From Volvox africanus (taxonomy: Eukaryota; Chlorophyta; Chlorophyceae; Chlamydomonadales; Volvocaceae): DNA of 64,000 nt. The DNA is taken from positions 992,001 to 1,056,000 of the forward strand of contig BSDZ01000017.1 in NCBI GenBank assembly GCA_030268105.1. Reading direction: 5' to 3'. The notes under the pieces were generated by a model. That model searched no databases. It was not told the origin of the DNA and saw only the letters and a list, made by a program, of their open reading frames with translations. Shown piece by piece: positions 12,901-25,539 of the stretch. The number at the start of each line of letters is the position of its first letter. Within the stretch, counting starts at the first letter, position 1. The position numbers were made by a program, and so were the translations under genes.

Positions 12901-15020
12901 GAAGACGCAGCAGTCGATACTGCGCACGGCGGGCCAAACAGCACGGCGTAGTATGGAGCCGGGAGTATGGCGTTGAGCATGAAGGTGGGAGGGAGTGGGG
13001 CGTGTGAAGCAGAACAGCAATGCTGCAGCCGAAGTGGTGAATTGCCCACGCCCTCAACTGAACCGCTAGCTCAGAACCTAGCTTAAACAATTCTCCTATT
13101 TTGGAGGGCGTCAATCCCGGCAATAACGATGAGCCTATTATGGGGGCTTTCGTCCCCGTCAACCCAAACGGGTCATACGGATTTACCCGCAGGGTTGTGG
13201 CATGGCCGAATGACATACATACGGTCGAAAGACTGACTGACTCAACTGAGCATAGCATTTTCTTAAAGCGGACAAAAGCCACGTTTCCCGCCCGGCTTGT
13301 ATCACCGCCCACGGCTTGCGTATCCACTTGCGCCATATGATGTGCCTACCCGGCCTTCTTCCTCGATTATCATCATCGGCCGTCGACGTTAGTAAACTTA
13401 CGGTAATCCCTCGGTGTTGTGGCAGATTTCGTTCTCGCCGAGCAAAGGTGGTCTGAAGACAGCAGGATTGCGCGTGACGTTGCCGACCTGCAGAGCGCAG
13501 ATGAAGGCCGCAACTCCGTACACCAAGATACCCGCACCAACCAACTTGATGAGGATGGCAGTCGGCACCAGCGCCGCATTCTCGTACATAGCGCGAGCTG
13601 CAAAATTATGGAACATAACGTTCGACATGGGCTTACGGGGCAGTCAACGTACAGTGCTGGGAAGGCAAACAAGCAGGCAGCATACAAGAGCAAGGGTTGA
13701 ACTTTGATACGATGAATCCCTATGTGCACGGGTACAGGTTGTTGTGCCCAGGCGGAAGTGTGCTGCTGACACTGATGTGGTTATCAATGAACTGCATGTG
13801 CACGGATCCAATAGCGATACCCATCAACATCAACACTTTCGATCTTGGCGTGACTACTGCTAGTGTCAGTGCTGCTTCTGGCACGGATGAGCCATCCTGT
13901 AGTGACCCCTCCTCTGAATGCGCTGGTTGTGTGTGCGGTGTCGTACAGCTTTCGCACGCCAGGTTGCAGCCACTAACGACCCGACCCGCACACACCGGAG
14001 AGTGCCATAAGTTCTGCACACAACGCCAGGTTGCTTCGAATGAAAAAATACAATATCGCCGCAATCACCGCGAAAACAATGAGGATGACGCCTGCTACAG
14101 GAGACCCCATGATGATGCAGGCGATGCCCAAAGCGAAGGTGCAAGCAACTGAAAGACCAATCGACAGGAACACCGTGGCCTGCACGGGGTCCCGGATAAT
14201 GGGGTGCGATGCAGGTTGAGGAGGGGTGACGCGATATGGTGTGCATGGCGCGATTGGACCATAGACGTCTGATTTTTTGTACAGCAGAATGGATCATGAG
14301 ATTGCTGAAACTATGGGACCCGAATCGTTTGCGTTCAGACTAACTCCGCAGCTGCTCCTTACCTTTGCATAGCGGCGGAACAGGATCAAGTACAGCACGG
14401 ACGATATCAAGGCCAAGGCTGCAGAAATTGGTAGGAAGATGGCGATGGCCTTGTTAAACGCCTTCGCGAAGGTTACATCGGTGCTAAGCTCGCCCACTGT
14501 TTGTGGGGGTTGTGCGGCCTGCACGTACATGGGCACACTGACCCATATCAACGACCGTCAAAACCTCAAATTAAGGTAAATGTTTCTGATCCACGCCCTA
14601 AAAGCATGCAGCTATCAGTAGAAAATGTCATACCCAACTCCGTGCTCCAATCAGCGCTCAGAACCTACGGTATACTTATGGATATCGCAAGTTGAGCTGT
14701 TTTCATAAAATCCAATCGTGTACAGAGAGCTGTTTTGGTCCCTGCACAGGATAAGTTCACAGGGCATTTCGTAAGGAAGTCCACACTTCAGCGAGCGATC
14801 TGACCTGTGCCCATAAGGCTAAAGTGATGCCTTACACGCTTGCGAAGGCAACAATGCCCCAGATGGCGGCCACCGCAGACAGCGAAACGTAGGTGACCGT
14901 GAAGCTTACATCCTTCCGGGAACGTTTGTCAGCATTATAGATCGTTACTCCTGACTGATGAAGAAATTGGTTATCTGTATTTGTAGGCGCGAAAATCCCC
15001 GGGTTGCCTTCTACATCCAT
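9969..15020 (-). CDS. Choline-transporter-like protein (SLC44/CTL/PNS1 family), ten exons
   Basis: Polytopic membrane protein of the CTL family, whose members carry choline or related solutes across the plasma membrane or organelle membranes. My model, in order of translation, is 14836-15020, 14363-14537, 13996-14179, 13402-13597, 12762-12892, 12053-12270, 11590-11708, 11236-11391, 10719-10848 and 9969-10121; all phases agree and give about 548 residues. Diagnostic pieces are WYFSAP (exon 5), ALRHCLTTSFGSVAF (exon 6, the CTL 'LTTSFGS' block), ITGQGFLPAARAVFE (exon 7, the 'YGxSFCEAA' position) and LLMDAINTIYICYAFDKD (exon 9, the 'DTLxxCFxxD' block). Hydrophobic segments fall in exons 1, 2, 3, 4, 5/6, 8 and 9. 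The C-terminal exon is a cytosolic Pro/Gln/Tyr-rich tail (repeated QYPPQQL). It is convergent with PEX3. The substrate cannot be told from sequence. Confidence 0.82.
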
Positions 15021-17340
15021 TTCGAATTATCTGAAAGTTGCTATAGTGTTTGCAAGCTGCTTAAGTCTTAGGGTGCAGGGTATGAAGAATTTACATACTG
15101 CAGGTCTCAGATAGTTAACCGTTGAAGATGTATGAAGGGAAAAGGGATCTTATCCTGGTTCGTTCAGCACGTCTTCTGTTGGCTTCTCGTTCGTACAACG
15201 GTCACGGATTCAATGCCGGAAGCCCCAATCCCCGCAGCCCCGAATACCCTAGGCTGAAATAAGGCTTACTGTGTGTGACAAGTAGTGAACATTTGATACG
15301 TATCCTGAACTGGAAACTGCACCAGTACATCAGTAGCCCGCATCCTAGAGCTGCGCTGCACACGGCGCCCTCTCACTTTTTTATGCCTTCACCAATACAG
15401 CTATAATTTAGCTAGTTTCTGTTCAACACCAACGGGTAATGCTGCTGACCATAATGTGGGGTGTAGACTGTAGTGAACAGGGTACAGGGAAGAGGGGTAT
15501 GCAACTCTTACACTTAAAACCGTTCTTTTGGCAGTTGGAATTAACGTCCACCTTACGACCCCAAGAATTCACCACGTTTGTAATTTCTTCACAGTTTACT
15601 AAATAGAAATGTTGTAAATGTTAAATGAAGCGTACACGAAATCAACACAGCGAAATTACGTTTCAGGATACAAATTAGCCGCATTGCCTGCTCTCATTGA
15701 AGCACAAAATAACATAGGTGATTGTAACGTACAATATTGATCAAAAGGTGATTGAAGTAAGATGTTGTAGCTGCTTCTGGCCACTTGGCATATTGTGTGT
15801 CGGTCGACAGTCAACGCGACTGTGTCGCCGCTGAGCTAGGACCTGCCAGAATGCCCACTAGGAGCCTTCCTTAGCATCCAAGCTGCTAATGGAATTCAAG
15901 TTTGGTGCTATGTATTAGGATTTGGGGTACAACCACGTGTGGCAGCAGAACCTACTGTTTGACAGCCCTAGCATCATCCTCTGCTGTGAAATTGTCGGTA
16001 GCAGCTGGCATTTGTACTTGATGGTGCTAACTGATTAACGTTTCCCACGTTACCTCTGTGTGTGATGTTGGGTTCTGGACATAAGGGGCACCTGGGTCCC
16101 ACAGCGTGTGGCGCGAGGGCAAATGTGAACCGCCGTACATCCAGAGTAGCCAGGAGCATTGTGTGATTCATGACCTATCCCAAATACTTCATGCCGTCTG
16201 TAGACTGTAGAGGCTTACTACCAAGAAGGAAACGTTTTTCCGCAGCGTTCACAGTCGCCACATCGTTAGTGTTTGGCACCATGCTATGTGCACATAATTT
16301 CCTCAAGGTAAAGTTCATGGCTACGTACCATATCTGACTGAATGGCACGTGGATTGGTCACGATTGTATCACTAGATTACCTAGGGCTGGTGCTTTTGTC
16401 GAATGTGATGTGTTTGACCCAAGCGGGCAGGTTTGACTGGTCCATGCATGAAATTCCTATTTGCCACTCCTACAGGAGTCACCCTCGTGACATCTCCCAA
16501 TTGCCTTTTCCTCGCCGGCTGTATTAGTGTATGCCTACTAACCAGTGGCGCAGCATCTACTCAGATTAGATCTGCCAGTGGAGGCACGGCACGGCATCCT
16601 GTGTGGTGATTCTACCAAGGCACAGTGTTCATCCTTTTACGGGCCCTCCTTTCAAGTATGCGCCCGCCCTGACGTGTGAGAACGTTGGTGCAGCTAAGGC
16701 GGGCTCAGACCAAAAATGCACGGGTCAAAAGCTTCGCTACGCTTTTTTAATCGAGCGACAGGGTATTTGAAGCCTTTGGATGAGTGCAGGCCTTGGCGCT
16801 GGATTCGCAGGATGGTGCCTCACTTTGGGCTGGCTTGTCGATGAATTTTCGGCGAATTGCCTCATCTCGTATGACTTATTGTCCTTCCAGCTTAGGTTCT
16901 GCAGAATATCAAATCCCCGGTCTTGATCAGTGTCAAGCGGATCTTTGCCGCAGCACAGGGGACCTATAAGGGGCTTGAAACGCCAGCCCAGCCAAAAGCG
17001 ATGCACCCAGAGTGTCTTCGGCAAGAAAGCGGGCTCCTGACAACTGCAGATGGCGCCCGTGATGCCTTCCACGTATTATGCCATCCACCACGCAGACCTT
17101 CGTGATGGCGCTAGGGTGGGAAGGCATTAACCAGCCTTCGACTGCTCTCAAGTGCCGTGGGGTGCCCAGTTGGTCCGAATGTTTCCGGTTTCATGGTTCC
17201 GGATCTGCAGGAGCTTGGCAATTTCTTCCGCTCTTTATTTTTCTCGACTCTTTGATTAGCGAAGCGCCAAACAGGTGATTACCTGTCCAAACCAAAGATC
17301 AGCAGAAGCTTAGCTGTCGAGTTAGCTGTAGATCTAAGCC
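15021..17340. other. Upstream region of the CTL gene, no gene recognised
   Basis: AT-richer sequence with only short open frames on both strands. The first few hundred bases should contain the CTL promoter. A minus-strand frame of 111 codons at 16737-17072 has no recognisable motif. Nothing else could be supported. Confidence 0.45.
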
Positions 17341-17345
17341 ACCTG

Positions 17346-17840
17346 CATCGCCACATGTCCGGGCCGCCCTTCCCAGCCGCCGAAGCAATTAACCTCAATA
17401 GTACCGCGAGCGGTGCACGCCCACCCGTGTTGCAGGCGTGCGGCTGCATGTGCACTAGCGGCATCTGCGGTCCGCTACCACCGCCTGAGTGCGATGTGCT
17501 TGGGACTGCCTGCACAGAGACGCAGTGCCTCGCTTTGGCGACCCAGGTCAGTGCGCGGGGGGCGGTGCGGTACGGAGCTGCGGTATGTCTAGTTGGCGCA
17601 CGTCCTGCCACTCGTGGCCTTTACTTCCGGAAGTAAATCTGTTGGCCGTCAGAAGCATAACCGCTAACTTATGCCTTTCCCAGGCCGGCACTCGGAGCTG
17701 ATCCCAACTTAATCCACTGGACCAGGGAGGGTGCGCCCTTCCTGTCGCTGCCGCCGCCCAACATGAACCTCACTGCATGGGGGAATCCTTATGCCATCGG
17801 CCCGCCGGGGCAGGACTGCAATACGGCAATACTGCTTGGT
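17346..17840 (+). pseudogene. Possible glycoside-hydrolase-family-32-like gene fragment
   Basis: Two adjacent exon-like pieces. The first (about 17381-17547) is Cys-rich and ends at a GTCAGT donor after LALATQ. The second begins after an acceptor near 17683 and encodes DPNLIHWTREG, PFLSLPPP and MNLTAWGNPY, then stops at about 17840. This resembles the early blades of GH32 (invertase/fructanase) enzymes, where a 'DLxHW' motif is followed by a Pro-rich loop and 'GxRDP'. Here the expected RDP is GNP, which would lose the conserved aspartate, and no convincing upstream 'NDPNG' exon or downstream 'EC' motif was found. I therefore treat it as a decayed or partial gene. The family assignment is tentative. 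Confidence 0.35.
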
Positions 17841-19862
17841 CGATGACCCGGGATTCAGAAGTGGGGTCAGCCCAGGGCGTGCTGGACAGCTACCTATCAT
17901 AGTGTATGTGTCGTAAGGAATGGTACTTGATTTTTTACCTGCAATTCTGCATACCACATTTCTGTTCGGCGGCTCTAGGAAAACGCCATCTCTATACCCA
18001 CACGCCCTTTTCGCAAAGGGAATGAACCTCAGGGTGTACGTGCGATCTGAATTTAAGAACTGACTTCCTTAAGGGAGAAACATGAATTAATGACATATAC
18101 ATGATATGGAAAGCCCAATAATGCAAAGCTCGAACGGATTCGTGTCTGGGAGGATTAATATGTGGGTATATCCCAATCACCAGTCCTCAAATATAAGAAC
18201 AAATTCGAAAGGACATATTCAAGCAAACAACTTCGTACAGTAAGCCTAGGTGTGCGATGCCGGACACTTAAGTTCAGTTGGCAGCTTGGCACACGGTAAA
18301 CTTGCATGTGACCAGACCAATCCACACGTGTATTTAATTCCAAGTTAATGCTGATGCTCAATGTGGAAATTTCTGTAGTAGCCTAATAAGTCGACGGGAT
18401 GCGTCAACCGCTCCGCCGCTGTGTGCTAATCGACGTTCATTCGATTCCCCGTCCGCCTGCGAGGTACCACCAACCCGAAATCGATATTGCACAGTCGGAA
18501 TTCCATGGAATGCCTATTTGATGCCATCGGGCGCGGGGCTGTCGAAGGGGGGATGACGAGGTGGGCAGGAACTGGCGCAACTGGGGAGGTGCACCACGGG
18601 CCGCCGGTGGTGTGCCGGCCCGTGGTCTCAGGTGGCTATGGCGCCGCCACGGCCAGGGAAGGACAGAGGCAGGGGATACATGATATCATTATGCCGAGTC
18701 CCCGACGTTCTGCGTGTGGGTCGTCGGCTTTCCTACAGATGCACTTATGCTGATGACGAACTGCTTGTATCCGTTTGTTCCCTTGGCTGTACGTTGTGCC
18801 ACGGTGGGAAAGCCACGTGTTGGGTCTGATAGTGTATCATATTCATGTGAGCTAGATTGGATCAGAAGTGTAGATTGGTGAAGTAAGCCAAACGAGCTTA
18901 ATTTTTGCAGATGCGTACGTTGTCTTGCGCGCGGATTTATTATTTTCGAAAATTCATTTTCATAGTACTACGGATTTATCAGCAAGCATGGTAGGTAGGA
19001 AGATGTGCTGAAAGGCTACTCGACATGCTGTTCGATTGACAAGGAAGTTGTATTACTAACGTGCTTTCAGCGTGAAACTTTTCATGGATGATCCCGTACA
19101 ACGCTGACCCTGCTACAGACGCGCACAACGACTGCTTAAATGCGAATTTCATAAAATTAGAAGCTTGGATGACTCTTTAAACCTGTGTCTAGACATCGTT
19201 TTGAAGGGTGAAAGTAAAGATTTGGCACGGTGTGATTATTTCTAGGTTGATGGCATGCAAGCTTCTGCAATCATGTCCAGCGACGACCATGGATTAGCTA
19301 GTGCTCATTGTAACCGTGATCATGCACCACGATCAAAGTTTGGCTGAATTGTCGCGGGAGATGGACAGGAAAGCAGTCAGTAAGTAAGGGAGAATGAGCT
19401 CATTTCCGTAAAAAAATCCTAAACAACAATTAAAGTACTGGAGGATGTATGACATCACGTCCATCTGCAATCAAGCAAATAAAGGACTTGTCAAATAGGA
19501 AACGAGTAATCTTTCAGCACATTTGTGTGGGATATATTTCCGTACTCCAGTTGAAAAAGGGAGGGTCCCAGTGACTTGATTTATCTCAGTAGCATTTGCC
19601 AAAGGAAATGATTAGCTTATTTACAAGGATCAGTACGCACGACGATATCGTGCAAACATAGTATGTACGCATTCTTAGGGCTCGCACGAACGAAGTATGA
19701 TACAAACGAAATGAGCCTCCAGGGGTGCTCATGTGATGCTGTTATCTGTACGCGCATCTTCAGATATTTTCCCTGCACCTTTTCCTATTCAACACGATGG
19801 CTGCTCCGCTCCTCGCCGCTCGTCGCCGCCTGTCGCCTCAGCCTCGCCTCGCTTCTCGACGA
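17841..19862. other. No gene recognised
   Basis: A GC-rich patch at about 18520-18720 contains an open frame on the plus strand and may be another eroded piece of the fragment before it, but I cannot align it to a family. The rest (18830-19660) is AT-rich with no supported exon on either strand. Confidence 0.4.
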
Positions 19863-19865
19863 TGG

Positions 19866-20178
19866 TCCGAATGATGCTCATGAGAAGCGGCATACTTTAG
19901 AAACATGTATGCCTTTAATATTACCCAGTTACGACTCGAAGAAGACGCGAAACTCCGGTTAGAACAACATACCGGAAATAATCGCAATGCGACAAGTTGC
20001 GCATTACAAATCAACGTCGCGTCCGAATGATGCTTATGAGAGGCGGCATACTTTTAGAAATAAGTATGCCTTTAATAATACCCAGTTACATCGCGAAGAA
20101 GCCGCGAAACTTTGGTAAGGACAACATACCGGAAATAACCGCAATGCGGCAAATTGAGCATTACAAATCAACTCGCAT
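19866..20178 (+). repeat. Tandem repeat, two copies of a ~156-bp unit
   Basis: The sequence from 19866 (TCCGAATGATGCTCATGAG) recurs from 20022 (TCCGAATGATGCTTATGAG). The similarity runs through the whole unit, including GGCATAC, TATGCCTTTAAT, ACATACCGGAAATAA and CATTACAAATCAAC. The copies differ at scattered sites and small indels. This is a two-unit satellite or an old local duplication; no coding role is visible. Confidence 0.75.
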
Positions 20179-20199
20179 AGCGTTTGATAGGATTTGATA

Positions 20200-21400
20200 A
20201 CGTGCAAGCCTGTAGTCACAAACTACAATTGAGTTGCCCATAAACATTTTCCACCGATGGAATGGGTACTGCATTCAAGGGCCCCTATGTCCGTAAGGGA
20301 GGGTCGTCCAATTACTGCAGTACGTCCGGTCGCCAACCGGAACACATTGTATTTTTTTGCATGTCAATAAATGTATTAGTTTTGTTGTGACATGTTCGAG
20401 TATTAAGCCTCCTACATTTAGACCGCCTCGTACATGCACGGCAAAGCCTGCTGCTCCCGAAGCTTTTGCTTACACGCAACATTAATCCGTCTCTGTGTTT
20501 AATATCAATGGAGCATACTGTTTTATGCTGATTCTTGAAGCGATGGGAGGCGAGACAGGTAGAGAGTCCTCTGGTCCTATTCGACGCTTTCCGACTGGCT
20601 TTTGGGCCAGTTTCAACCTCTGGTGGTAAGAACGTGAATTTTTACCCCGACTGTGGTTTATATGGGTGGTACGCATTTGCACCCGAATCACTGAATAACG
20701 GTCCTGCACCGAACACAGGCATGGTGAATATGCGCGTTTGGGGCAAAGGCCAAGTTCAAGAGCAATCACTAAGTGAGTAAATGGTTTGAAAGCGGCAGCG
20801 CTACGCTTTCGAGGCCTTCCAGGTGGGGTTGTAAGGGACTGTACTAGAGAAGCGATGTCCCTGCTCGTCTCACCGGAAAAGAGATAACACTTTTGAGAAC
20901 TTATATATTGTATCTTATGTCCAAGTCGGGCGACCTTGTATTAAAGCCTGGCAGCGTTCTATTAAGCAGCCCAAATATTGGCAATCACACAGTAAAAGAT
21001 GCACTCAAAAACCAGTCCTGAAGACCTTAAAAGTGGTGCCCCTGACGGCTCAGGGAACGCTGTTTGCTTTACGCACCTTGCGCAAACCCACTCTGTAGCT
21101 GTAGACGCAGCGCCACACCATCCCGGGCAAATGCTAGAGCCTCGAGCGGATATTGTGGACGTTAAACCCCGGGACGGCGCAAAGTCACAGGTGGTGGAGA
21201 CAAACGATGATAACTGGCATTAAAACGGGCAGTCACGGGAATGGAGGGAAGGGCACGGGACAGATGGCCAGAAAACGGCACGTACCATTTCTGCCGTTTC
21301 CCCTATTTCCTGGTGCCCTTGCTGCATAAGGCCTCATCTAAAAATCGCTTGTATTCCTTAGTTTACTCAGCCCGCTGTTCGGTGATCATTTTTACAGGTG
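20200..21400. other. Region before the 21.4-kb frame; possible unplaced exons
   Basis: An exon-like piece ends at a GTGAGT donor at about 20774 and encodes DCGLYGWYAFAPESL. Another open frame, 20999-21223, ends near a CAG/GTGGTG boundary. Neither joins in phase to the frame starting at 21403 without forcing weak sites, so I leave them unassigned. They could be 5' exons of the downstream gene. Confidence 0.3.
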
Positions 21401-21416
21401 GCATGCTGAAAATGCT

Positions 21417-22957
21417 ATGAAAGTCTGGGGTAGCAATGCTGTAAGCTATCAAGAGACACAACGGCATGCGAACAGGATGAAATGCAGGCGCACTGGACAA
21501 TACGCACAGCGCCACGCGAGCCCGGACGAGGACGATGAGGACGACGACTTTTGCCCGGTGAGGAGAACAGGAGCTGGGTACCAACACGATAGGTCGTTTT
21601 CCTGTTGGGCCTCCGTTAATGACGATGCATTATCTCGCATTTGCACCTGGATAAATGCAACCGCCCCCCCTCAACACCTCATGTTGTGTCCTGAACGCGT
21701 CCCGCACAGGACGTTCTGCCGTCTGTGGACCTCGGTGAGCGAGACGCAACTGCCACAGCCACGGCGAAAGTCAGCTGTGGCGCTGACTACTGCGCCGCTG
21801 CAGCGGCCGATCAGCTGCCTAGCGGAGACGGCGGCGGGAGCCACGGGTCGCCGGTCAAGGTTCCGTCTATGCCGATTGCGGCGCCTCACGCCAAACTCGA
21901 TGCGTACAGTGATCCCCCTGGAGCCCTCACAGCTGTCTACATGAACGCTGACAGCGATGTTCCGGCTCCCGCAGCGCCCAGCGTGAATCTTGTTGACCAT
22001 TTCAGCAGCGTGCAACCCACCGATAACAAGCCAACGTGGATGCAGCCCGATCCAACAGTGCACCCCGGCCTTGCACACGGAGGCGCTGGTTTCGGGCAGG
22101 GCGGTTGTGGTGAAGTCATCGGCAGATGGTCTCCGTCCTGGGACTCAGTCCTAGGTTGCCGAACCGGGGACACCAAGGCCGCGAGGTGCTCTGCCTCAGG
22201 CCAAGACACTGGTTTGGGCTACCTGATGGACGGCAGCCGGCCGGTCAAGCGCGGACGTGACGGGGCAGTGCTACCGACCAATTCCTACCTTCAAAATCCG
22301 AACAAATCCGGTTCGGAACAGCTTCATCCCGAGCGCTACCTAGGAACCCAGCGAGCAAATCCATTCGCAGAGGTGGCAGCGGCCGCTGCGGCCGCGGCTG
22401 GCCTGCCGGCTGCGCACGCGCTGCCCGCTGCTAGAGACGCTGCAACGTTGCTAAGCAGCGTTACCAAGGCTTCGTCGCGGCTCTTGCAGCGGTGCGGCCC
22501 CGGTTGCGAACCTGCGTGGCTGCAACGCACCGGCACGGAGTTGAACGCTTTGATGCTGGAGATGGGTCTGCTGAGCGCCGAGCCCAACGGGGTGGCGGTG
22601 CTGCCGGGCATCGTCGGGCGACCACGTGTCCTTTCTTCTACCCAGCCGCTGCGGCTGCCAGACCCATCGCCCCGCCGCGACCTGGACACTATTTTGCGCC
22701 GTGGTCTGCGAGAGGGGAATACAATAAGTCAATATACTCCGGCAGCAGTGACTGCGGCACCAGGGACGGCACGCCCACAGGGTGGCGTTTTGGATAGAGA
22801 TCCGCGGGAGTTGCTTTTGCGTTGTCACGGCGGCGTGCCCGCACAGGCAGGGCCGCCGCACGGGAGTCTATGGGCTCAAGCCGGCACTTGCTCCAGGGCT
22901 TTTGGATCTGATGCCGATCGCGAGGGTGTCTCTGTAGGCGTTGCTGTGAGGCGTTAG
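21417..22957 (+). CDS. Low-complexity protein of unknown function; possible N-terminal part of the SWT1-like gene
   Basis: Two exons, 21417-21557 and 21710-22957, join in phase (FCP/DVLP) and give about 462 residues up to a TAG. The first exon ends in an acidic run (DEDDEDDDF). The second is Ala/Gly/Pro-rich with short ordered stretches such as WLQRTGTELNALMLEMG and a poly-Ala block. I recognise no domain. An acceptor at 21402 would extend the frame upstream, so the start ATG at 21417 is only a choice. A GTGAGG donor near 22948 is in phase 0 and could splice to the phase-0 acceptor at 25540, which would make this the N-terminus of the downstream gene instead of a separate one. Minus-strand frames here are shadows. 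Confidence 0.5.
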
Positions 22958-25084
22958 CGACGTATGCGATAGCAAGGAAGCTCGCGGTTGACGGCTGATG
23001 GCAAAGGGGAAAGGAAAGGGAGTCTTCTAGAACGAACGAGTGCCCCTAGGTTCGTACCTGGGTCGGCTTTGCATTCATCATACATCGCCTCGTCGGTAGA
23101 GCTGATAGGTGTTCATTATCTGCACACATGCACTTGCACGCACACATGCGGGCCGTTGTCGACAGATGCGCGCTGGTGGGTGGGTGGCAGGGTACTTGAT
23201 TCACCGGGGGAGCGATGTGCGACACGACGTTGTATTGTGGTTTTGTGGACATGCATGCGAGCGGTTGAGTATGTAGGCGCGCACTTGCGGTTGCGCACCT
23301 GCCCATCTTGGCCGATATGTATGTGCGTGTGCGCTATGGGAAATCAATTATTTAATTGGATTGGGTGGACTAGCGCCATGGTTGTATGTGGCATGTGACA
23401 TTTGCTGGGGCGATCAAGATCAGCACATGCAATTCAGTTGCGACTACAAAGAAGAAAGCGATTTAGGGTAAGCTATTCTGTCTAACTGGATGCTGTTATA
23501 GGGCATATGGTTGGCGCTTTGCTTGTGATAAAGAGCGCTCTTTACTAATGTAGGTGGGGTAGAAAGGCTCTGGATTCTCCACCTCTCAAGCCGCTATTAA
23601 TGTACATCTCAATCTTGATGCTCTAGCGGAATGGGCGGCCCATTGCACGTCTGTTCATTGGGTATTTTCTTTTGACTCTTGTGTCGCCTGGCTGCATGAC
23701 GGTATGTGGCCCATACTCTCTCAGTCCTGCTGGAGAGTAGTTGGCACTTGCCGTCCAGCTTAAACCGGTTGGGATGCCTCACTTAGCTAATGTCAGCGTG
23801 TCTCGCTCTTGCGCTTGCGCTGTCCAAGATGATGATCGGTTGGATGCACTGAAATACCTATCCCGTGCGTGTTTGCTTTACGGGACGCAAGACCTTGTGG
23901 ATGTTGCGAATGATGAAAATTCTGCATTGCGCGACTATAGAAAGCGTTAGCTATCCCGGAGGTGTTTCGCTGTGCAGCGTGCTGCCGGCTTGCATGGGCT
24001 CTTGCGTACTTATCGTCGCTTGCTCGGGTTAAGAACTTTGCGTGGATCATGGACGTCCTGTCACGGATTTCGAGAACGGCTCCGCAGGAACCATGTGGCA
24101 ACGACGAGGAGAGGGGCTGGAAGTGGAAGGATGCCCTGCGGGTTTGTGCTACGAAGAAACTTTGGTTCCATTCAGGCGCAATAATGTGATGGAGGCACAT
24201 CTAGGCGGGCAGGCTCTGCAGGGTAGGACGATTTCGGGTTGGGGTGGTCGGGATCATCTGATTCATCTCGGGTCATCCTCCCCGTGAGTGTGGCCGGCTG
24301 CAATGCCGGAAGCTCGCCCCGGCGGCATCCCGATTTCATAGTATCGTGATGAATGTTTCCTATTAGTCCATTACGTCACAAAACAAACATTAAGCACATA
24401 CAAACACATGCCTGATAACCTTATTAAGCTTGCAAAGAATTGAATAGCTTGCTAATCGATGAACGACATTTTGGCCGACGCATCAACGCAACAGCTTCGG
24501 GCAGGCTTCTAAATCCAGTTGCTAGGCACGCTTTCCGTCGACAGAGGGTATAGCCAAGTAAGAATGTAATTGTCCCTCCATGCAACACACAACAAGTTCA
24601 TGCTGATGATGCCATGTATGGAAAAGGCAAATACTGCAACTTCGAAGCGAATCATTCGATTCGCGAGGCTTTTCGGACAGGCAACGGGGGAGTTTTTCCC
24701 CTACAAGCTTCGTTAGGATTATAGATTATATACCTCCTGGGCACCCAGCATCTCCTCAACTTTAATTGGTTATCCCACCAGCAAAGTCCTTACCGCAGAT
24801 TACCGCAAGCTTCGTTCCAAAGGGTTACATGGGTTCAAGGAACATTACTCTGTATATACGTGTGATAACAGAGATCTCTAGTGTTTAGAAGCCCTTTGAG
24901 AAGGCATTTGAAGCAAGAGCTGATGCCTGAGAGTTCCTGTACTACGAGTTGTTGAAACAGTTTCCGTTGGTCCGTACGCAACATCGCCAGACGTGAATTC
25001 AACACCAGAAGTTCTTCGCAATAGAATGAGGTTGCCCACGCTACCATACAAGTCTCTTTATTTGATCATATCTTTTTTCTTTAG
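22958..25084. other. No gene recognised (intergenic or long intron)
   Basis: Open frames such as 23741-23950 and 24042-24287 on the plus strand lack family motifs and do not connect in phase. If the 21.4-kb frame belongs to the SWT1-like gene, this stretch is a long intron. Confidence 0.4.
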
Positions 25085-25303
25085 CGCAACATAACGTGGT
25101 TCATCGGCGAAATGGAGACCGGCACCGAGACGGATTTATATATACCATGCAAAAAAGTGCGCATCTTGGCTCGCTTAGATCCTCACGCGGTTGTGATGGT
25201 GTATTTCGCAGCTCTTCCCGCCTCGGACCTGCGTCCCAAATGGTTTCTCGCCTCTGTAACAGGTCAAGGAAATTGTTGGAACCAAGGAATTTCTGATGCT
25301 TAA
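25085..25303 (+). CDS. Isolated exon-like open frame, unknown
   Basis: A pyrimidine-rich acceptor (ending CTTTAG at 25084) opens a frame of 72 residues beginning RNITWFIGEMETG and ending in TAA at 25301-25303. It contains a coherent mixed sequence (KKVRILARL, VMVYFAALP) and no low complexity. No upstream exon was found to supply a start, and a GTCAAG site near 25262 is a weak donor. It may be a terminal exon, a skipped exon of the surrounding gene, or chance. Confidence 0.25.
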   Translation, partial: RNITWFIGEMETGTETDLYIPCKKVRILARLDPHAVVMVYFAALPASDLRPKWFLASVTGQGNCWNQGISDA

Positions 25304-25539
25304 GAGAGGTGCCAATATTATGGTGCGACCCAAGGTTGCGTTGCGGCGACCCATCTGACCTTTCTTGTGGAGCAAAAAGTCGCTATTTTGTTGGCGAAAC
25401 AGAAAGGCGTCATCATGTTACTGTATATGCTTATAAAATGGATCATTATTGGGTTGAAGAGGTTTCTGTGCTGCCTCAATCTCTCGGAGCGAAACCCTGT
25501 CTCAGACTGCCTCATTGTGGCCGGGCTCTCGCCCAACAG

